DNA of 64,000 nucleotides from AC-32 sp963716865 (GCA_963716865.1 CAVQUF010000005.1:310001-374000); one strand, 5' to 3'; shown: positions 40,240-49,095, counted from the first letter of the stretch. Translations and numbers: made by a program. Notes: generated from the letters alone by a model not told the origin.

Positions 40240-41121
40240 TCAGTCGTCGAGGAGGCGCAGCTCGAGCACGCGCGAGGCGTCGAAGCCGTCGATCCGGAGC
40301 TTCGCGGCCGCGGCCGCGGCGGCTGCGTTGGCCGGCATCAGGCCGACCAGCTCCGAGCCGACCACCTCCGCCCCGCGCGCGGCAGCTTCGAGCTCGACCC
40401 GCTCGACGATCTCGTGCAGCGGCGCCGCCTCGGAGTCCTCCACGTTCATGCTCACCTGCACGAGCTCTGCCCTCGGGAGCTCGAACCCGAGCGCACGCAC
40501 GCCGGGGAAACCGCCGTCCCGCTCCCGCACCGCCCCCGCGATCTCGCGCGCCGCCTCGAGCGAGCCGCGGAGGTTGACGTTGAACGCGATCAGCGGCCGC
40601 CGCGCACCGACGAGGACGCCGCCGGCCCGCTCGTCGAGGCGCGCCGGGCCGAAATCGGGACACAGCTCTCCCGCGTCCAGCCGCCGCCCGAGCTCCTCCG
40701 GCCCCCCGCGGCGGAAGAACGCGGGCCCGCGCCCCGGCGCGAGCTCGCCGTACAGGAAGACCGGCAGGCCGAGCTCGCCGCCGACCCGCTCGGCCAGCGT
40801 CGCAGCCGCAGCGCGGGCACGCTCCATGTCGTCGGGCTCGAGCGCCACGAACGGCACGACGTCGGCGGCCCCGATGCGCGGATGCGCGCCTTCGTGCCGG
40901 CGCAGGTCGATGCGCTCCCGCGCGCAGGCGATCCCCGCGAGCAGCGCCTCGACGAGCTCGTCCGCCGAGCCGACCAGCGTGAAGACCGAGCGGTTGTGAT
41001 CCGCGTCCGAATGGACATCCAGTAGCCGCGCGCTCCCGGCAAGCGCCTCGGCGAGCGCGTCGATCGTCGCGCGGTCACGCCCTTCCGAGAAGTTCGGCAC
41101 CGACTCGAGCGGCCGCGCCAC
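40240..41121 (-). CDS. ftcD: Glutamate formimidoyltransferase
   Basis: Transfers the formimino group of formiminoglutamate to tetrahydrofolate, releasing glutamate. 293 aa, the transferase half only; the cyclodeaminase half of animal FTCD is absent. ESVPNFSEGRD at the N-terminus, DVHSDADHNRSVFTLVG with the catalytic His, HEGAHPRIGAADVVPFV and PLIAFNVNLRGSLEAARE are typical. GTG start. Same direction as hutH, separated by repeat R1 copy b. With hutH, hutU and hutI this completes histidine to glutamate through folate. Confidence 0.92.
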   Translation of the reverse strand: MARPLESVPNFSEGRDRATIDALAEALAGSARLLDVHSDADHNRSVFTLVGSADELVEALLAGIACARERIDLRRHEGAHPRIGAADVVPFVALEPDDMERARAAAATLAERVGGELGLPVFLYGELAPGRGPAFFRRGGPEELGRRLDAGELCPDFGPARLDERAGGVLVGARRPLIAFNVNLRGSLEAAREIAGAVRERDGGFPGVRALGFELPRAELVQVSMNVEDSEAAPLHEIVERVELEAAARGAEVVGSELVGLMPANAAAAAAAAKLRIDGFDASRVLELRLLDD

Positions 41122-41148
41122 GCCGCGTAGCGTACGTAGTCTGGAGCC

Positions 41149-41736
41149 GTGGAGACCTACTACGAGCGGCGCGCGCCAGAGTACGACGACTGGTGGCTCG
41201 GAACCGGCCTGCACGCCGCGCGCCAGCGGCCCGGCTGGGACGAGTCGGTCGCCGAGCTCACCGGGACGATCGCGGCCCTACCCCCCGCCGAGACACTCGA
41301 CGTCGCCTGCGGCACCGGGTTCCTGACGCAGCGCCTCCCCGGCGCGGTCACCGGGCTGGACCAGAGCGCCTCCATGCTCGAGCTCTCCCGCGCCCGTGTC
41401 CCCGACGCGTCGTTCGTCCAGGGCGATGCGCTGCCGCTCCCGTTCCCGGACTGCGCCTTCGAGCGCCTCTTCACGAGCTTCTTCTACGGCCACCTCGAAG
41501 AGGACGACCGCCTCCGGTTCCTCGACGAGGCGCGGCGCGTCGCCGACGAGATCGTCGTCGTCGACTCGGCGCTCGACGACGAGCACGAGCCCGTCGAGTG
41601 GCAGGAGCGCGTGCTCAAGGACGGCTCGAGCTGGCAGGTCTACAAGCGCTTCTTCACGCCCGAGGTGCTCGCCGGCGAGCTCGGCGGCGGGCGCACGCTC
41701 CACCACAGTCGCTGGTTCGTCGCCGTCCGGGCGTGA
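41149..41736 (+). CDS. SAM-dependent methyltransferase
   Basis: 195 aa class I methyltransferase. ETYYERRAPEYDDWW at the start, SAM motif I TLDVACGTGFLTQRLPG, motif II VTGLDQSASMLELSRAR and FVQGDALPLPFPDCAFERLF. Ubiquinone/menaquinone methyltransferase-like architecture but substrate unknown. GTG start, divergent from ftcD with only 27 bp between; a TAGTCT -10-like box lies there. Its stop overlaps the glycosylase start (GTGA). Confidence 0.85.
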   Translation: METYYERRAPEYDDWWLGTGLHAARQRPGWDESVAELTGTIAALPPAETLDVACGTGFLTQRLPGAVTGLDQSASMLELSRARVPDASFVQGDALPLPFPDCAFERLFTSFFYGHLEEDDRLRFLDEARRVADEIVVVDSALDDEHEPVEWQERVLKDGSSWQVYKRFFTPEVLAGELGGGRTLHHSRWFVAVRA

Positions 41737-42371
41737 CGCGGCGCCGCACGCGCTACCGGTCGCTCGCCTCGCTCCAGCGTGACAACCGCGCCTGCCGCGC
41801 CTGCGCCGAGGCCGGCCACGCGATCGAGTCGCTCCCGGTCTTGCAGGGCCACGCCGGCCAGCAGGCGTACCTCCTGGGTCAGGCGCCCGGAATCGTCGAA
41901 GGCGAGGAGCGACGACCCTGGCGCGGGCGCGCGGGCCGGACGCTCAGAGGCTGGCTCGAGCTCGACGAGGACTCGTTCTACGCGACGTTCTACTGCGCGT
42001 CAGTCACGCGCTGTTACCCGGGCCGCTCTCCCGGCGGGCGAGGCGACCGCACCCCGACCCCCGGCGAGCAGGAGCTCTGCGCGTTCTGGCGCAACTGGGA
42101 GCTGCGCCTGCTCCGGCCCCGGCTCGTCGTCCCGGTCGGCGGTCTCGCCGTCCGCTGCCTGCTCGGCCGCCCGCGGCTCGGCGAGTGCGTCGGCCGCCGC
42201 TTCGAGCTGGACGGCGCGGCGGCGATCCCGCTTCCCCACCCCTCCGGCGCGAGCGCCTGGCTGAACGACGCGGCCAACCGCCGGAAGGTGGCGAAGGCGG
42301 CGGCCCTGATCCGAGAGGAGCTGGCCGCGCTCCAGACGACAACTCCCGGGGTGGCTAGATTTCGAGGGTGA
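41733..42371 (+). CDS. Uracil-DNA glycosylase superfamily protein (family 4/5 type)
   Basis: 212 aa. The pattern is that of iron-sulfur uracil glycosylases: Cys pair in DNRACRACAEAG, active-site loop YLLGQAPGIVEGEERRPWRG followed by RAGRTLRGWLEL, further Cys in FYCASVTRCYPG and in GEQELCAFW, and the C-terminal PLPHPSGASAWLND. Excises uracil from DNA in base-excision repair. It cannot be assigned confidently to family 4 or 5. Coupled on both sides by GTGA overlaps with the methyltransferase and first ABC gene. Confidence 0.82.
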   Translation: MTRRRTRYRSLASLQRDNRACRACAEAGHAIESLPVLQGHAGQQAYLLGQAPGIVEGEERRPWRGRAGRTLRGWLELDEDSFYATFYCASVTRCYPGRSPGGRGDRTPTPGEQELCAFWRNWELRLLRPRLVVPVGGLAVRCLLGRPRLGECVGRRFELDGAAAIPLPHPSGASAWLNDAANRRKVAKAAALIREELAALQTTTPGVARFRG

Positions 42372-44143
42372 CGGAACGTCCGCTCTACCGGCGCACATTT
42401 GTCCGCCTGCTCGGATTCCTGCGCCCGTACACGTGGTCGCTCTGGATCTCGGTCGTGCTCGCGCTGATCTCGCAGGCCGCGCAGTTCGCGACCGCGTTCC
42501 TGACCGGAGGCGCAGTCGCCAACGCGGTCAACGGAAACGACCGCCACACGTTCCATCTGATCGTGGTCGCGGTCGTGCTCGTCGGTCTCGTGCGGGCCCT
42601 CGCGATGATGGGCCGCCGCCTGATCGCAGGGAAGCAGGCCCTCGGGGTCGAGCTCGACGTCCGCAGCTCGCTCTACTCGCACCTGCTGCGCCTCTCGTAC
42701 CGCTTCTACGACCAGCACCAGACCGGGCAGCTGATGTCTCGCGCTACGGTCGACCTGCAGACAGTCCGGTTCTTCCTCGGCTACGGGCTCGTCTTCTTCT
42801 TCCAGTACGTGATCACGATCCTGGGCGCAGCCGTCATCATGTTCGCGCTCGACTGGGAGCTCGCGCTGGTCAGCCTCTGGATCGCGCCGCTCCTGATCGT
42901 GATCGCCTACCGCTACTCGCACGTGGCGCATCCGCTGCTTCGGGACGTGCAGCAGAAGATGGCGGACGTCGCGACGGTCGCCGAGGAGAACATCGTCGGC
43001 GTCCACGTCGTCAAGTCGTTCGCGCAAGAAGAGGCCGAGCAGCGTAAGTTCGAGGAGCGCTCACAGGCCGTCTTCCGCCAGAGCGTCGCGGCCAACCGGC
43101 AGCGCGCGATCTACGTGCCGGCGCTCTCGTTCCTGCCGCTGCTGGCCCAGGCGACGGTGCTGATCGTGGGCGGCCGGATGGCGATCCAGAACCCGCACTT
43201 CCTCGGCGAGTTCATCACCTTCAACGTTCTCGTGCTGATGCTCGTCGTGCCGCTGCGAAGCCTCGGCATGTGGATCGGCCAGGCCCAGCGCGCGACCGCC
43301 TCGGGCGAGCGCATCTTCGAGATCATGGACGAGCCCGAGGAGGTGTCCGATCGCGAGGGCGCGGGCGACCTGCCCCCAGGCCCCGGCCACATCGCCTACC
43401 GCGACGTGAAGTTCGAGTATGCGACCGGCCGCACCGTGCTCGACGGCATCGACATGGAGATCGAGCCCGGCACGACCATCGCCCTGATCGGGCACACGGG
43501 GTCGGGCAAGACGACGCTCGCCTCGCTCGTCCCGCGCTTCTACGACGTGACCGAGGGCGCGGTCGAGATCGACGGCGTCGACGTCCGCGACGTCGCGGTC
43601 CGCTCCCTCCGGAGCGAGATCGGGCTCGTGCCGCAGGACCCGTTCCTGTTCTCGGCGTCGGTCCGCGAGAACATCGGCTTCGGCCGGCTCGACGCGACGG
43701 ACGAGCAGATCGAGCGTGCGGCGAGCCTCTCGCAGGCGCACGAGTTCATCGCCGAGCTCCCGGACGGCTACGACACCGTCATCGGCGAGCGCGGGATCAC
43801 GCTCTCCGGCGGCCAGAGACAGCGCATCGCGATCGCCCGCGCGCTCGTCGTCGACCCCCGGATCCTGATCTTCGACGACGCCACGGCCTCGGTCGACGCG
43901 ACCACGGAGGCGAAGATCAAGCTCGGTCTCCGCGAGGCCATGAAGGGCCGGACGACGATCATCATCGCCCACCGCCTCTCGACCATCTCGCTCGCCGACG
44001 AGATCATCGTCCTCGCCGACGGCCGGATCGCCGCGCGCGGTAGGCACGAGGACCTGCTCGCGACGAGCCCCGTCTACCTCGAGGTGTACGAGCACGGCCT
44101 GCTCGAGCGCGAGTTCGCCGACCGCGTGGAGGCGACCGCGTGA
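42368..44143 (+). CDS. ABC exporter subunit with non-catalytic Walker B
   Basis: 591 aa, membrane domain (six segments, about 20-320) followed by an ATPase domain. Walker A IGHTGSGKTTLASL, Q-loop GLVPQDPFLFSASVREN, signature LSGGQRQRIAIARAL, Walker B ILIFDDATASVD where the catalytic Glu is Asp, and H-loop IIIAHRLSTISLADE. The Asp means its own ATP site hydrolyses poorly. With the next gene it forms a heterodimeric exporter with one degenerate site (BmrCD, TM287/288 type). Substrate unknown. Coupled by GTGA to both neighbours. Confidence 0.9.
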   Translation: MTERPLYRRTFVRLLGFLRPYTWSLWISVVLALISQAAQFATAFLTGGAVANAVNGNDRHTFHLIVVAVVLVGLVRALAMMGRRLIAGKQALGVELDVRSSLYSHLLRLSYRFYDQHQTGQLMSRATVDLQTVRFFLGYGLVFFFQYVITILGAAVIMFALDWELALVSLWIAPLLIVIAYRYSHVAHPLLRDVQQKMADVATVAEENIVGVHVVKSFAQEEAEQRKFEERSQAVFRQSVAANRQRAIYVPALSFLPLLAQATVLIVGGRMAIQNPHFLGEFITFNVLVLMLVVPLRSLGMWIGQAQRATASGERIFEIMDEPEEVSDREGAGDLPPGPGHIAYRDVKFEYATGRTVLDGIDMEIEPGTTIALIGHTGSGKTTLASLVPRFYDVTEGAVEIDGVDVRDVAVRSLRSEIGLVPQDPFLFSASVRENIGFGRLDATDEQIERAASLSQAHEFIAELPDGYDTVIGERGITLSGGQRQRIAIARALVVDPRILIFDDATASVDATTEAKIKLGLREAMKGRTTIIIAHRLSTISLADEIIVLADGRIAARGRHEDLLATSPVYLEVYEHGLLEREFADRVEATA

Positions 44144-45945
44144 GGGTCTGGCAGCCTGGCAGCCATCTCACCCGCGACCGTGACGCCCAGGTCGACGACT
44201 GGTCCTGGCAGGCGACGGTCAGGCGCGTCACGACGCTGGCGCGGTTCACGGCCCCGTACAAGAGGCGGACGGCGCTGGCAATCGGCTCGCTCCTGTTCGC
44301 GACCGCGGTCAGCCTCGTGCCGCCCTACCTGTGGAAGCTCGCGATCGACAACGGCGTCCTGGCGAAGGACATCAGGGAGCTCTGGTGGGTCGGCGCGCTC
44401 TTCATCCTGGCCGGGCTCCTGACGATCCTGGCCACCTCGGCGCAGACGTACTTCACCGGCTGGACCGGCGAGCGGATCCTGGCCGACCTGCGGAACACCC
44501 TCTTCCGGCACCTCCAGCGGCTCTCGCTCGGCTTCTTCGAGCGCAACCGCGCGGGCGTGATCATCAGCCGGCTGACGAACGACGTCGAGGCCCTCGACCA
44601 GCTCGTCACCGACGGCTTCACGAGCCTGATCCAGAACACGCTCACGCTGATCGGCTCGATCGTGATCCTGTTCTTCCTCGACTGGCGCCTCGCGCTCGCC
44701 ACGCTCGTCGTGCTGCCGTTCGTGAGCCTCGCGACCGCACTCTTCCGCAAGTACTCCGCGCGCGCGTACCGCGACGTCCGCGAGCGGCTCGGCCTCCTGA
44801 CGGCAACCCTCGCCGAGGACATCGCCGGGATGCGGATCGTCCAGGCGTTCACGCGCGAGCGCGAGGCCGAGCGCAACTTCCGGGAGGTGAGCGAGCACTA
44901 CCGCGACGCCAACCAGCGCACGGTCACCCTCAACGGCCTCTACTTCCCCGCGGTCGACTTCCTCTCGGCGATCGCGACCGCCGTCGTGCTCGGCTACGGC
45001 GGCTACCTCGTCTTCGGCGGCTCGATGACCGCGGGAACGCTCTTCGCGTTCGTCGGCTACCTGGCGAACTTCTTCGACCCGGTGCAGCAGCTCTCGCAGC
45101 TCTACAACACGTTCCTGTCCGCGACAGCCGCGCTCGACAAGATCATGGACGTCCTCGACGAGGAGCCGGAGATCGTCGACAAGCCCGACGCGTACGAGCT
45201 GCCGCCGATCGAGGGACGCGTCCGGTTCGAGGGCGTGCGCTTCGGCTATGGCAAAGGCCCCGAGGTGCTGCACGGGATCGACCTCGACGTGCCCGCCGGG
45301 ACGACCGTCGCGCTCGTCGGCCACACGGGCGCCGGCAAGTCGACGATCGCCAAGCTGCTTGCCCGCTTCTACGACCCGCGCGAGGGGCGGCTCACGATCG
45401 ACGGGCACGACCTACGCGAGGTGACGCAGGAATCGCTCCGCCGCCAGCTCGGGATCGTCCCGCAGGAGGGGTTCCTGTTCGCGGGGACAGTGCAGGAGAA
45501 CATCGCCTTCGGGAAGCCTGACGCGACTCCGGAGGAAGTCGTGGCCGCGGCGGCGACCGTCGGCGCGAACGACTTCGTGCTCCGGCTCGAGGACGGCTAC
45601 CAGACCCAGCTCCAGGAACGCGGCTCGCGGCTGTCGCTCGGGCAGCGCCAGCTCGTCGCCCTGGCACGCGCGCTGCTGGCCGACCCGCGGATCCTGATCC
45701 TCGACGAGCCCACCTCGTCCGTGGACATCGGAACCGAGCGCCGGATCGAGCAGGCGCTGCGAACCCTCCTCGACGGGCGCACGGCGTTCGTGATCGCCCA
45801 CCGGCTCTCGACGATCCGCGACGCCGACCTGATCGTCGTCCTCGAGCATGGCCAGATCGTCGAGCAAGGGACACACGACGAGCTGCTGGCGAAGCGGGGC
45901 CTCTACACGTCGCTCTACGGCGACTGGGCCGCCGACGTGGCCTGA
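44140..45945 (+). CDS. ABC exporter subunit with catalytic Walker B
   Basis: 601 aa partner of the preceding subunit. Six membrane segments in residues about 40-340, then the ATPase domain: Walker A VGHTGAGKSTIAKL, Q-loop GIVPQEGFLFAGTVQEN, signature LSLGQRQLVALARAL (Gly to Leu), Walker B ILILDEPTSSVD with catalytic Glu, H-loop VIAHRLSTIRDAD. The altered signature faces the degenerate site made by the other subunit, and its intact Walker B faces the other subunit's normal LSGGQ, so one good and one degenerate site result. GTG start inside the previous stop. Confidence 0.9.
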   Translation: MRVWQPGSHLTRDRDAQVDDWSWQATVRRVTTLARFTAPYKRRTALAIGSLLFATAVSLVPPYLWKLAIDNGVLAKDIRELWWVGALFILAGLLTILATSAQTYFTGWTGERILADLRNTLFRHLQRLSLGFFERNRAGVIISRLTNDVEALDQLVTDGFTSLIQNTLTLIGSIVILFFLDWRLALATLVVLPFVSLATALFRKYSARAYRDVRERLGLLTATLAEDIAGMRIVQAFTREREAERNFREVSEHYRDANQRTVTLNGLYFPAVDFLSAIATAVVLGYGGYLVFGGSMTAGTLFAFVGYLANFFDPVQQLSQLYNTFLSATAALDKIMDVLDEEPEIVDKPDAYELPPIEGRVRFEGVRFGYGKGPEVLHGIDLDVPAGTTVALVGHTGAGKSTIAKLLARFYDPREGRLTIDGHDLREVTQESLRRQLGIVPQEGFLFAGTVQENIAFGKPDATPEEVVAAAATVGANDFVLRLEDGYQTQLQERGSRLSLGQRQLVALARALLADPRILILDEPTSSVDIGTERRIEQALRTLLDGRTAFVIAHRLSTIRDADLIVVLEHGQIVEQGTHDELLAKRGLYTSLYGDWAADVA

Positions 45946-46024
45946 GCGCCACTTCGTGTCAAAAGCGCCAATTCCCTGAGACGAGGGATGCTCGGGCCTC
46001 CCGGGCGTCCCGATCGTGGTGCCG

Positions 46025-46699
46025 ATGTCCCGCACCCGGATCGCCAAGCTCGCGGGGGCATTCGCCGCAGCCTTCGCCGTCGCCGCGTCTGCCTCGCCGG
46101 CCCTCGCGTGCGCGCGCGGGTACTCCTACGCCGGCCTCTACGCCGCGAGCCCGGCCTTCGGCGTCGCCGCGTCGCTGAGCATGCTCCAGCCCCCGACTGT
46201 CGACGGCGGCCACGTCGCCGCCTGGGTCGGAGTCGGCGGGCCGGGGCTCGGCCCGAAAGGCACGGACGAATGGCTCCAGGTCGGCCTCGCCACCTTCGCC
46301 GGCTCGCCGGAGGCGCAGCTCTACTACGAGCTCGCGCTGCCCGGGCAGGCTCCGCGCTACGTCGCGCTCGCATCCGGGATCCGGCCCGGCCAGGCCGTGC
46401 GCGTCGGCCTGCTCGAGCTCCCGTTCTCGCCCGGTACGTGGATCGTCGTCTCCCCGGAAGGGCTAGCCGGCCCCTTCTACCTGCCGCGCAGCCACCGCGC
46501 GTGGTCGCCGGTCGCCACCGCCGAGAGCTGGGCGCCGGGCCGATCGCTCTGCAACAGCTACGCCTACCGCTTCGGCGGCGTGGAGCTCTCGGGCGCGGAC
46601 GGCGGCTGGAAGCCGCTTCGCGGGGCGCACAAGCTGCAGGACCCGGGGGCGCGGGTGCGCCGCACCTCGCGCTCGACGTTCACCGCCCGCGCAGCCTGA
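46025..46699 (+). CDS. Secreted protein of unknown function
   Basis: 224 aa with a signal peptide (RTRIAKLAGAFAAAFAVAAS ending near SPALAC). The mature part begins CARGYSYAGLYAAS, has a beta-rich middle (VDGGHVAAWVGVGGPGLGPK, DEWLQVGLATFAGSPEAQLY) and ends basic. The opening resembles surface-exposed carbohydrate- or peptide-binding beta-sandwich proteins, but I recognise no family. ATG 46025 chosen; GTG codons nine and six bases upstream are alternatives. It stands alone between the ABC exporter and tRNA-Gln. Confidence 0.65.
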   Translation: MSRTRIAKLAGAFAAAFAVAASASPALACARGYSYAGLYAASPAFGVAASLSMLQPPTVDGGHVAAWVGVGGPGLGPKGTDEWLQVGLATFAGSPEAQLYYELALPGQAPRYVALASGIRPGQAVRVGLLELPFSPGTWIVVSPEGLAGPFYLPRSHRAWSPVATAESWAPGRSLCNSYAYRFGGVELSGADGGWKPLRGAHKLQDPGARVRRTSRSTFTARAA

Positions 46700-46716
46700 T
46701 CGCGCCGGGCCTGGGC

Positions 46717-46722
46717 TACAAT
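46717..46722 (+). promoter_or_regulatory. -10 box of tRNA-Gln promoter
   Basis: TACAAT, 21 bases upstream of the tRNA 5' end. The -35 region is weak (CCTGAT at 16 bp spacing). A strong -10 with poor -35 is common for actinobacterial tRNA genes. Confidence 0.4.
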
Positions 46723-46743
46723 CCCTCGGCCGCAACGGCGCGT

Positions 46744-46814
46744 TGCGGGGTCGTCTAATGGTAGGACGCTCGGCTCTGGACCGAGTAGTCTAGGTTCGAA
46801 TCCTAGCCCCGCAG
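46744..46814 (+). tRNA. tRNA-Gln (anticodon CTG)
   Basis: Acceptor stem TGCGGGG / CCCCGCA, D-arm with CTAATGGTAG, anticodon stem CTCGG / CCGAG with loop CTCTGGA (anticodon CTG), T-arm CTAGGTTCGAATCCTAG. U1-A72 and G73 are usual for glutamine tRNA. CCA is not encoded. Confidence 0.95.
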
Positions 46815-46907
46815 CCTCGCAAACCCGCTGGAAACGACAGGTTTCGCGCATCCGAAGAATGCGATGCTAGCGTGGGCGGTTAGAACGCAGATGCTGGCGG
46901 AGTCCAG

Positions 46908-48185
46908 ATGTTAGGTTCGGGTGGTCACTCGTGCGACGCTCTGAGAGTCCCGCTGGCCTTGCTCGCCGCAGCGTCCATCGCCCTCGCTACGGCGAGCGGA
47001 TGCGGGGGCGGTGAGACTCGGAGAGGCTCTGCACCCCACGAGTTCGGCACTAACGGCAAGGTCGTGATCCAGGGCGACGGCAAGATCGTCGCGGTGATCG
47101 GCGCAGACCCATCGTCGAACTCGTTCCGAATTGCACGCTGCACACCTGACAGAAAGCTTGACACACGATTCGGCGCCAGCGGCAATGCGGTGGCCGACTT
47201 CCATTCGAGGTACGGCGCGGGCACGTCGGCCGTCGCCCTCGAGGCTGATCACAAGATCGTGGCGTTTGGCTGGAACTTGGTGACATACCCGGATCGGTGC
47301 TTCGGTGCTGGGACGTTTGCCTTGGCCCGGTTTCTGCCCGACGGCCGCCTCGACCAGAGTTTCGGCACCGGCGGCAGTGTGCAGACGAACTTCGGCACCG
47401 GCCAAGGCACGATCGCTGGCGCCGTCCAGCCGAATGGCAAGATCGTCGCCGTGGGGTCGCATTGTTTCCCCGAACCTCTTACCGTTGTTGCGCGATATAC
47501 GCAGAATGGGCGCCTCGACCCGACCTTCGGCAAGACCGGCAGAGTTGTGAATGCGAGCCTGTCGCCTGCCGCTGACGTCGCCGTCCAGAGCGACGGCAAG
47601 ATCGTCCTCGCTGGTTCGATGTTGTCTGGCCATGATGCGCTTTCGACGTGGCAGGCCGCGCTCGTCCGCTACCTGCCGAACGGGCGTCTCGATCGGGACT
47701 TCGGCACCCGGGGTACGGTCGTAACGCACTCCGCCCACGCAAGCGGGCTGAGTGCGGTCGCCGTTCAACCCGACGGCAAGATCGTGGCCGCCGGTTCGAT
47801 CGACGGGCACTTCGCCCTCGTCCGCTACGGGCCGGATGGCCAGCTCGATTTGACATTCGGCGAAGCCGGCAAGGTCGTGACCACGCTCGGGCCGAAGTAC
47901 GGCGATGGCGCTTCGTCGGTCGCCGTTCAGGCCAACGGCAAGCTCGTCGCGGGCGGCGCACATGGCGTTGGCCCCGAGCCTATCCATGAGTTCTTCACGC
48001 TCGCCCGCTACACCCCCGACGGGCAGCTCGACCGGAACTTCGGCATGGACGGCAAGATCGTCGACAAGAAGGTCGGCCCGGTCGTGGGGATCGCCATCGA
48101 CAGGCGTGGCCACATCATCGCCCTCGCCCGCCGATCGCCCAAGATCGATTCCGACGGCGTCCTGCTGATTCGCTCCATTCCGTGA
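46908..48185 (+). CDS. Delta-60 repeat lipoprotein
   Basis: 425 aa. N-terminal lipoprotein signal (VPLALLAAASIALATASGCG, lipobox ending ASGC). The rest consists of about six repeats of 50-60 residues with the motif VQPDGKIVAAGS, then LVRYGPDGQLDLTFGEAGKV, the delta-60 repeat (TIGR02608), likely forming a beta-propeller-like surface structure. Such proteins are exposed on the cell surface in many soil bacteria with unknown binding partners. ATG start; a terminator hairpin follows. Confidence 0.85.
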   Translation: MLGSGGHSCDALRVPLALLAAASIALATASGCGGGETRRGSAPHEFGTNGKVVIQGDGKIVAVIGADPSSNSFRIARCTPDRKLDTRFGASGNAVADFHSRYGAGTSAVALEADHKIVAFGWNLVTYPDRCFGAGTFALARFLPDGRLDQSFGTGGSVQTNFGTGQGTIAGAVQPNGKIVAVGSHCFPEPLTVVARYTQNGRLDPTFGKTGRVVNASLSPAADVAVQSDGKIVLAGSMLSGHDALSTWQAALVRYLPNGRLDRDFGTRGTVVTHSAHASGLSAVAVQPDGKIVAAGSIDGHFALVRYGPDGQLDLTFGEAGKVVTTLGPKYGDGASSVAVQANGKLVAGGAHGVGPEPIHEFFTLARYTPDGQLDRNFGMDGKIVDKKVGPVVGIAIDRRGHIIALARRSPKIDSDGVLLIRSIP

Positions 48186-48198
48186 CGCGTCTCGACGC

Positions 48199-48226
48199 CC
48201 CTCTCGGCTCCGAAGCCTCGAGAGGG
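48199..48226 (+). terminator. Hairpin after delta-60 lipoprotein gene
   Basis: CCCTCTCG / CGAGAGGG with an inner GCT/AGC pair; 14 bases after the stop codon. No U-tract. Confidence 0.5.
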
Positions 48227-48258
48227 CGCGACTCGTCGCTAGACTAGGGCGTCCGCCG

Positions 48259-48331
48259 GGCGCATTCGTCTAGTGGCCTAGGACACCGCCCTCTCACGGC
48301 GGCGGCACGGGTTCGAATCCCGTATGCGCCT
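48259..48331 (+). tRNA. tRNA-Glu (anticodon CTC)
   Basis: Acceptor stem GGCGCAT / ATGCGCC, D-arm TCTAGTGGCCTAGGA, anticodon stem CCGCC / GGCGG with loop CTCTCAC (anticodon CTC), T-arm ACGGGTTCGAATCCCGT. A -10-like TAGACT lies 14 bases upstream. Its last 21 bases are repeated at 54620-54640, making it the attachment site of the inserted element. Confidence 0.95.
48311..48331 (+). repeat. attL core (3' end of tRNA-Glu)
   Basis: GTTCGAATCCCGTATGCGCC plus T, identical to the copy at 54620-54640. The following 12 bases still match the right copy at 9 positions. The intact tRNA lies on this side, so the element carries the sequence that restores the gene. Confidence 0.85.
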
Positions 48332-48365
48332 TTCAGTGTTACAAGCTGAGCCGCTTTTGGCTAAA

Positions 48366-48382
48366 ACAAGCGGGTCGCTTGT
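48366..48382 (+). terminator. Hairpin downstream of tRNA-Glu inside the element
   Basis: ACAAGCG / CGCTTGT around GGT. A similar region (AGCCG..GGCT, then GCGGGTCGC) lies beyond attR, so the element appears to bring its own copy of the tRNA's downstream region. Confidence 0.4.
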
Positions 48383-48408
48383 GACAGAGGTGCCGGAAAT
48401 GAGCACCC

Positions 48409-48433
48409 GGTGCTACCCCCGGTGCTGCCTCAG
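48409..48433 (+). promoter_or_regulatory. Arm-type repeat near left end of element
   Basis: GGTGCTACCCCC followed by GGTGCTGCCTCAG: two GGTGCT(A/G)CC units 12 bp apart. The same 25 bases with one change occur at 54567-54591 near the other end. Such pairs flanking an attachment core are expected for integrase arm-binding sites. Confidence 0.5.
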
Positions 48434-48441
48434 GATGTTGC

Positions 48442-48723
48442 CTACTCAGGCGCACGCGGCTCGGCCACAAGCGACTCGTGCACGGAGCCATTCGCGAGCG
48501 CCTCGAGCAGCGCCGCATACGCCGGGCGCACGTCGACGCCCTCGCCCCAGGGCTTGCCGCCGTTGGAGTGGTAGCCGGCAACCAGGCGCAGGACCCACTC
48601 GCTCGGCGCGATTCCATAGCTCGCCGCGCTGGCCGTCGTGTAGAGCACGTGCCCGACCTCGCACCAGGCGCACGGCGTCGTCACGATGACGCGGCCGTCG
48701 TCGGTCAGACGCGAGCTCGGCAC
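48442..48723 (-). CDS. Small hypothetical protein of the element
   Basis: 93 aa from GTG 48723. DDGRVIVTTPCAWCEVGHVL contains a CxxC pair and a later His, ASYGIAPSEWVLRLVAGYHS a helix. It may be a small zinc or HNH-like remnant, but no family is recognised. Codon use fits a real gene; it is the last gene before attL. Confidence 0.45.
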   Translation of the reverse strand: MPSSRLTDDGRVIVTTPCAWCEVGHVLYTTASAASYGIAPSEWVLRLVAGYHSNGGKPWGEGVDVRPAYAALLEALANGSVHESLVAEPRAPE

Positions 48724-48790
48724 ACGGCCGAGTCTAGTTGTCGAGCGTGACGACTAGTTGCCGAGCTGGACGACTCGCAAGGAGCGGCCG

Positions 48791-48824
48791 CCGGGGGAGC
48801 GGGAACTAGGAACCGCTCCCCCGG
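48791..48824. terminator. Strong hairpin in the element's left part
   Basis: CCGGGGGAGCGG / CCGCTCCCCCGG, 12 perfect base pairs around a 10-base loop; a second hairpin GCGGGCG / CGCCCGC follows at 48851-48869. Both lie downstream of the capsid remnant on the minus strand and probably end its transcript. Confidence 0.55.
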
Positions 48825-48915
48825 CTCGGCAGTTGGCGCCGGGGCTACCTGCGGGCGGAGAACGCCCGCCTGGGGGACCCCGGTGGCGCCGAACCCCCCA
48901 GGATTCGCGCTGGGT

Positions 48916-49095
48916 TCACCCCCAGCGTTCCTGTCGCTTCACGGCCTGATACGCCTCGCCGTGGGCGAGCGCCTTGTCCGTCTCGCCCTTCTTGTGGTGC
49001 TCGACGTCTTCGCCGTCGAGGTTCCCGACGGCTGCGAGCGCCCTCCCGGACGGGGTGTCCGGGTAGACGAGCTTGGCCTTCTTCTTCGTGGCCAT
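48916..49095 (-). CDS. Small basic protein downstream of capsid remnant
   Basis: 59 aa: ATKKKAKLVYPDTPSGRALA, then AVGNLDGEDVEHHKKGETDK and a helical end. The ATG overlaps the stop of the capsid fragment (ATGA), a typical phage head-module arrangement. Lys-rich start suggests nucleic-acid or head contacts. No family recognised. Confidence 0.5.
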   Translation of the reverse strand: MATKKKAKLVYPDTPSGRALAAVGNLDGEDVEHHKKGETDKALAHGEAYQAVKRQERWG

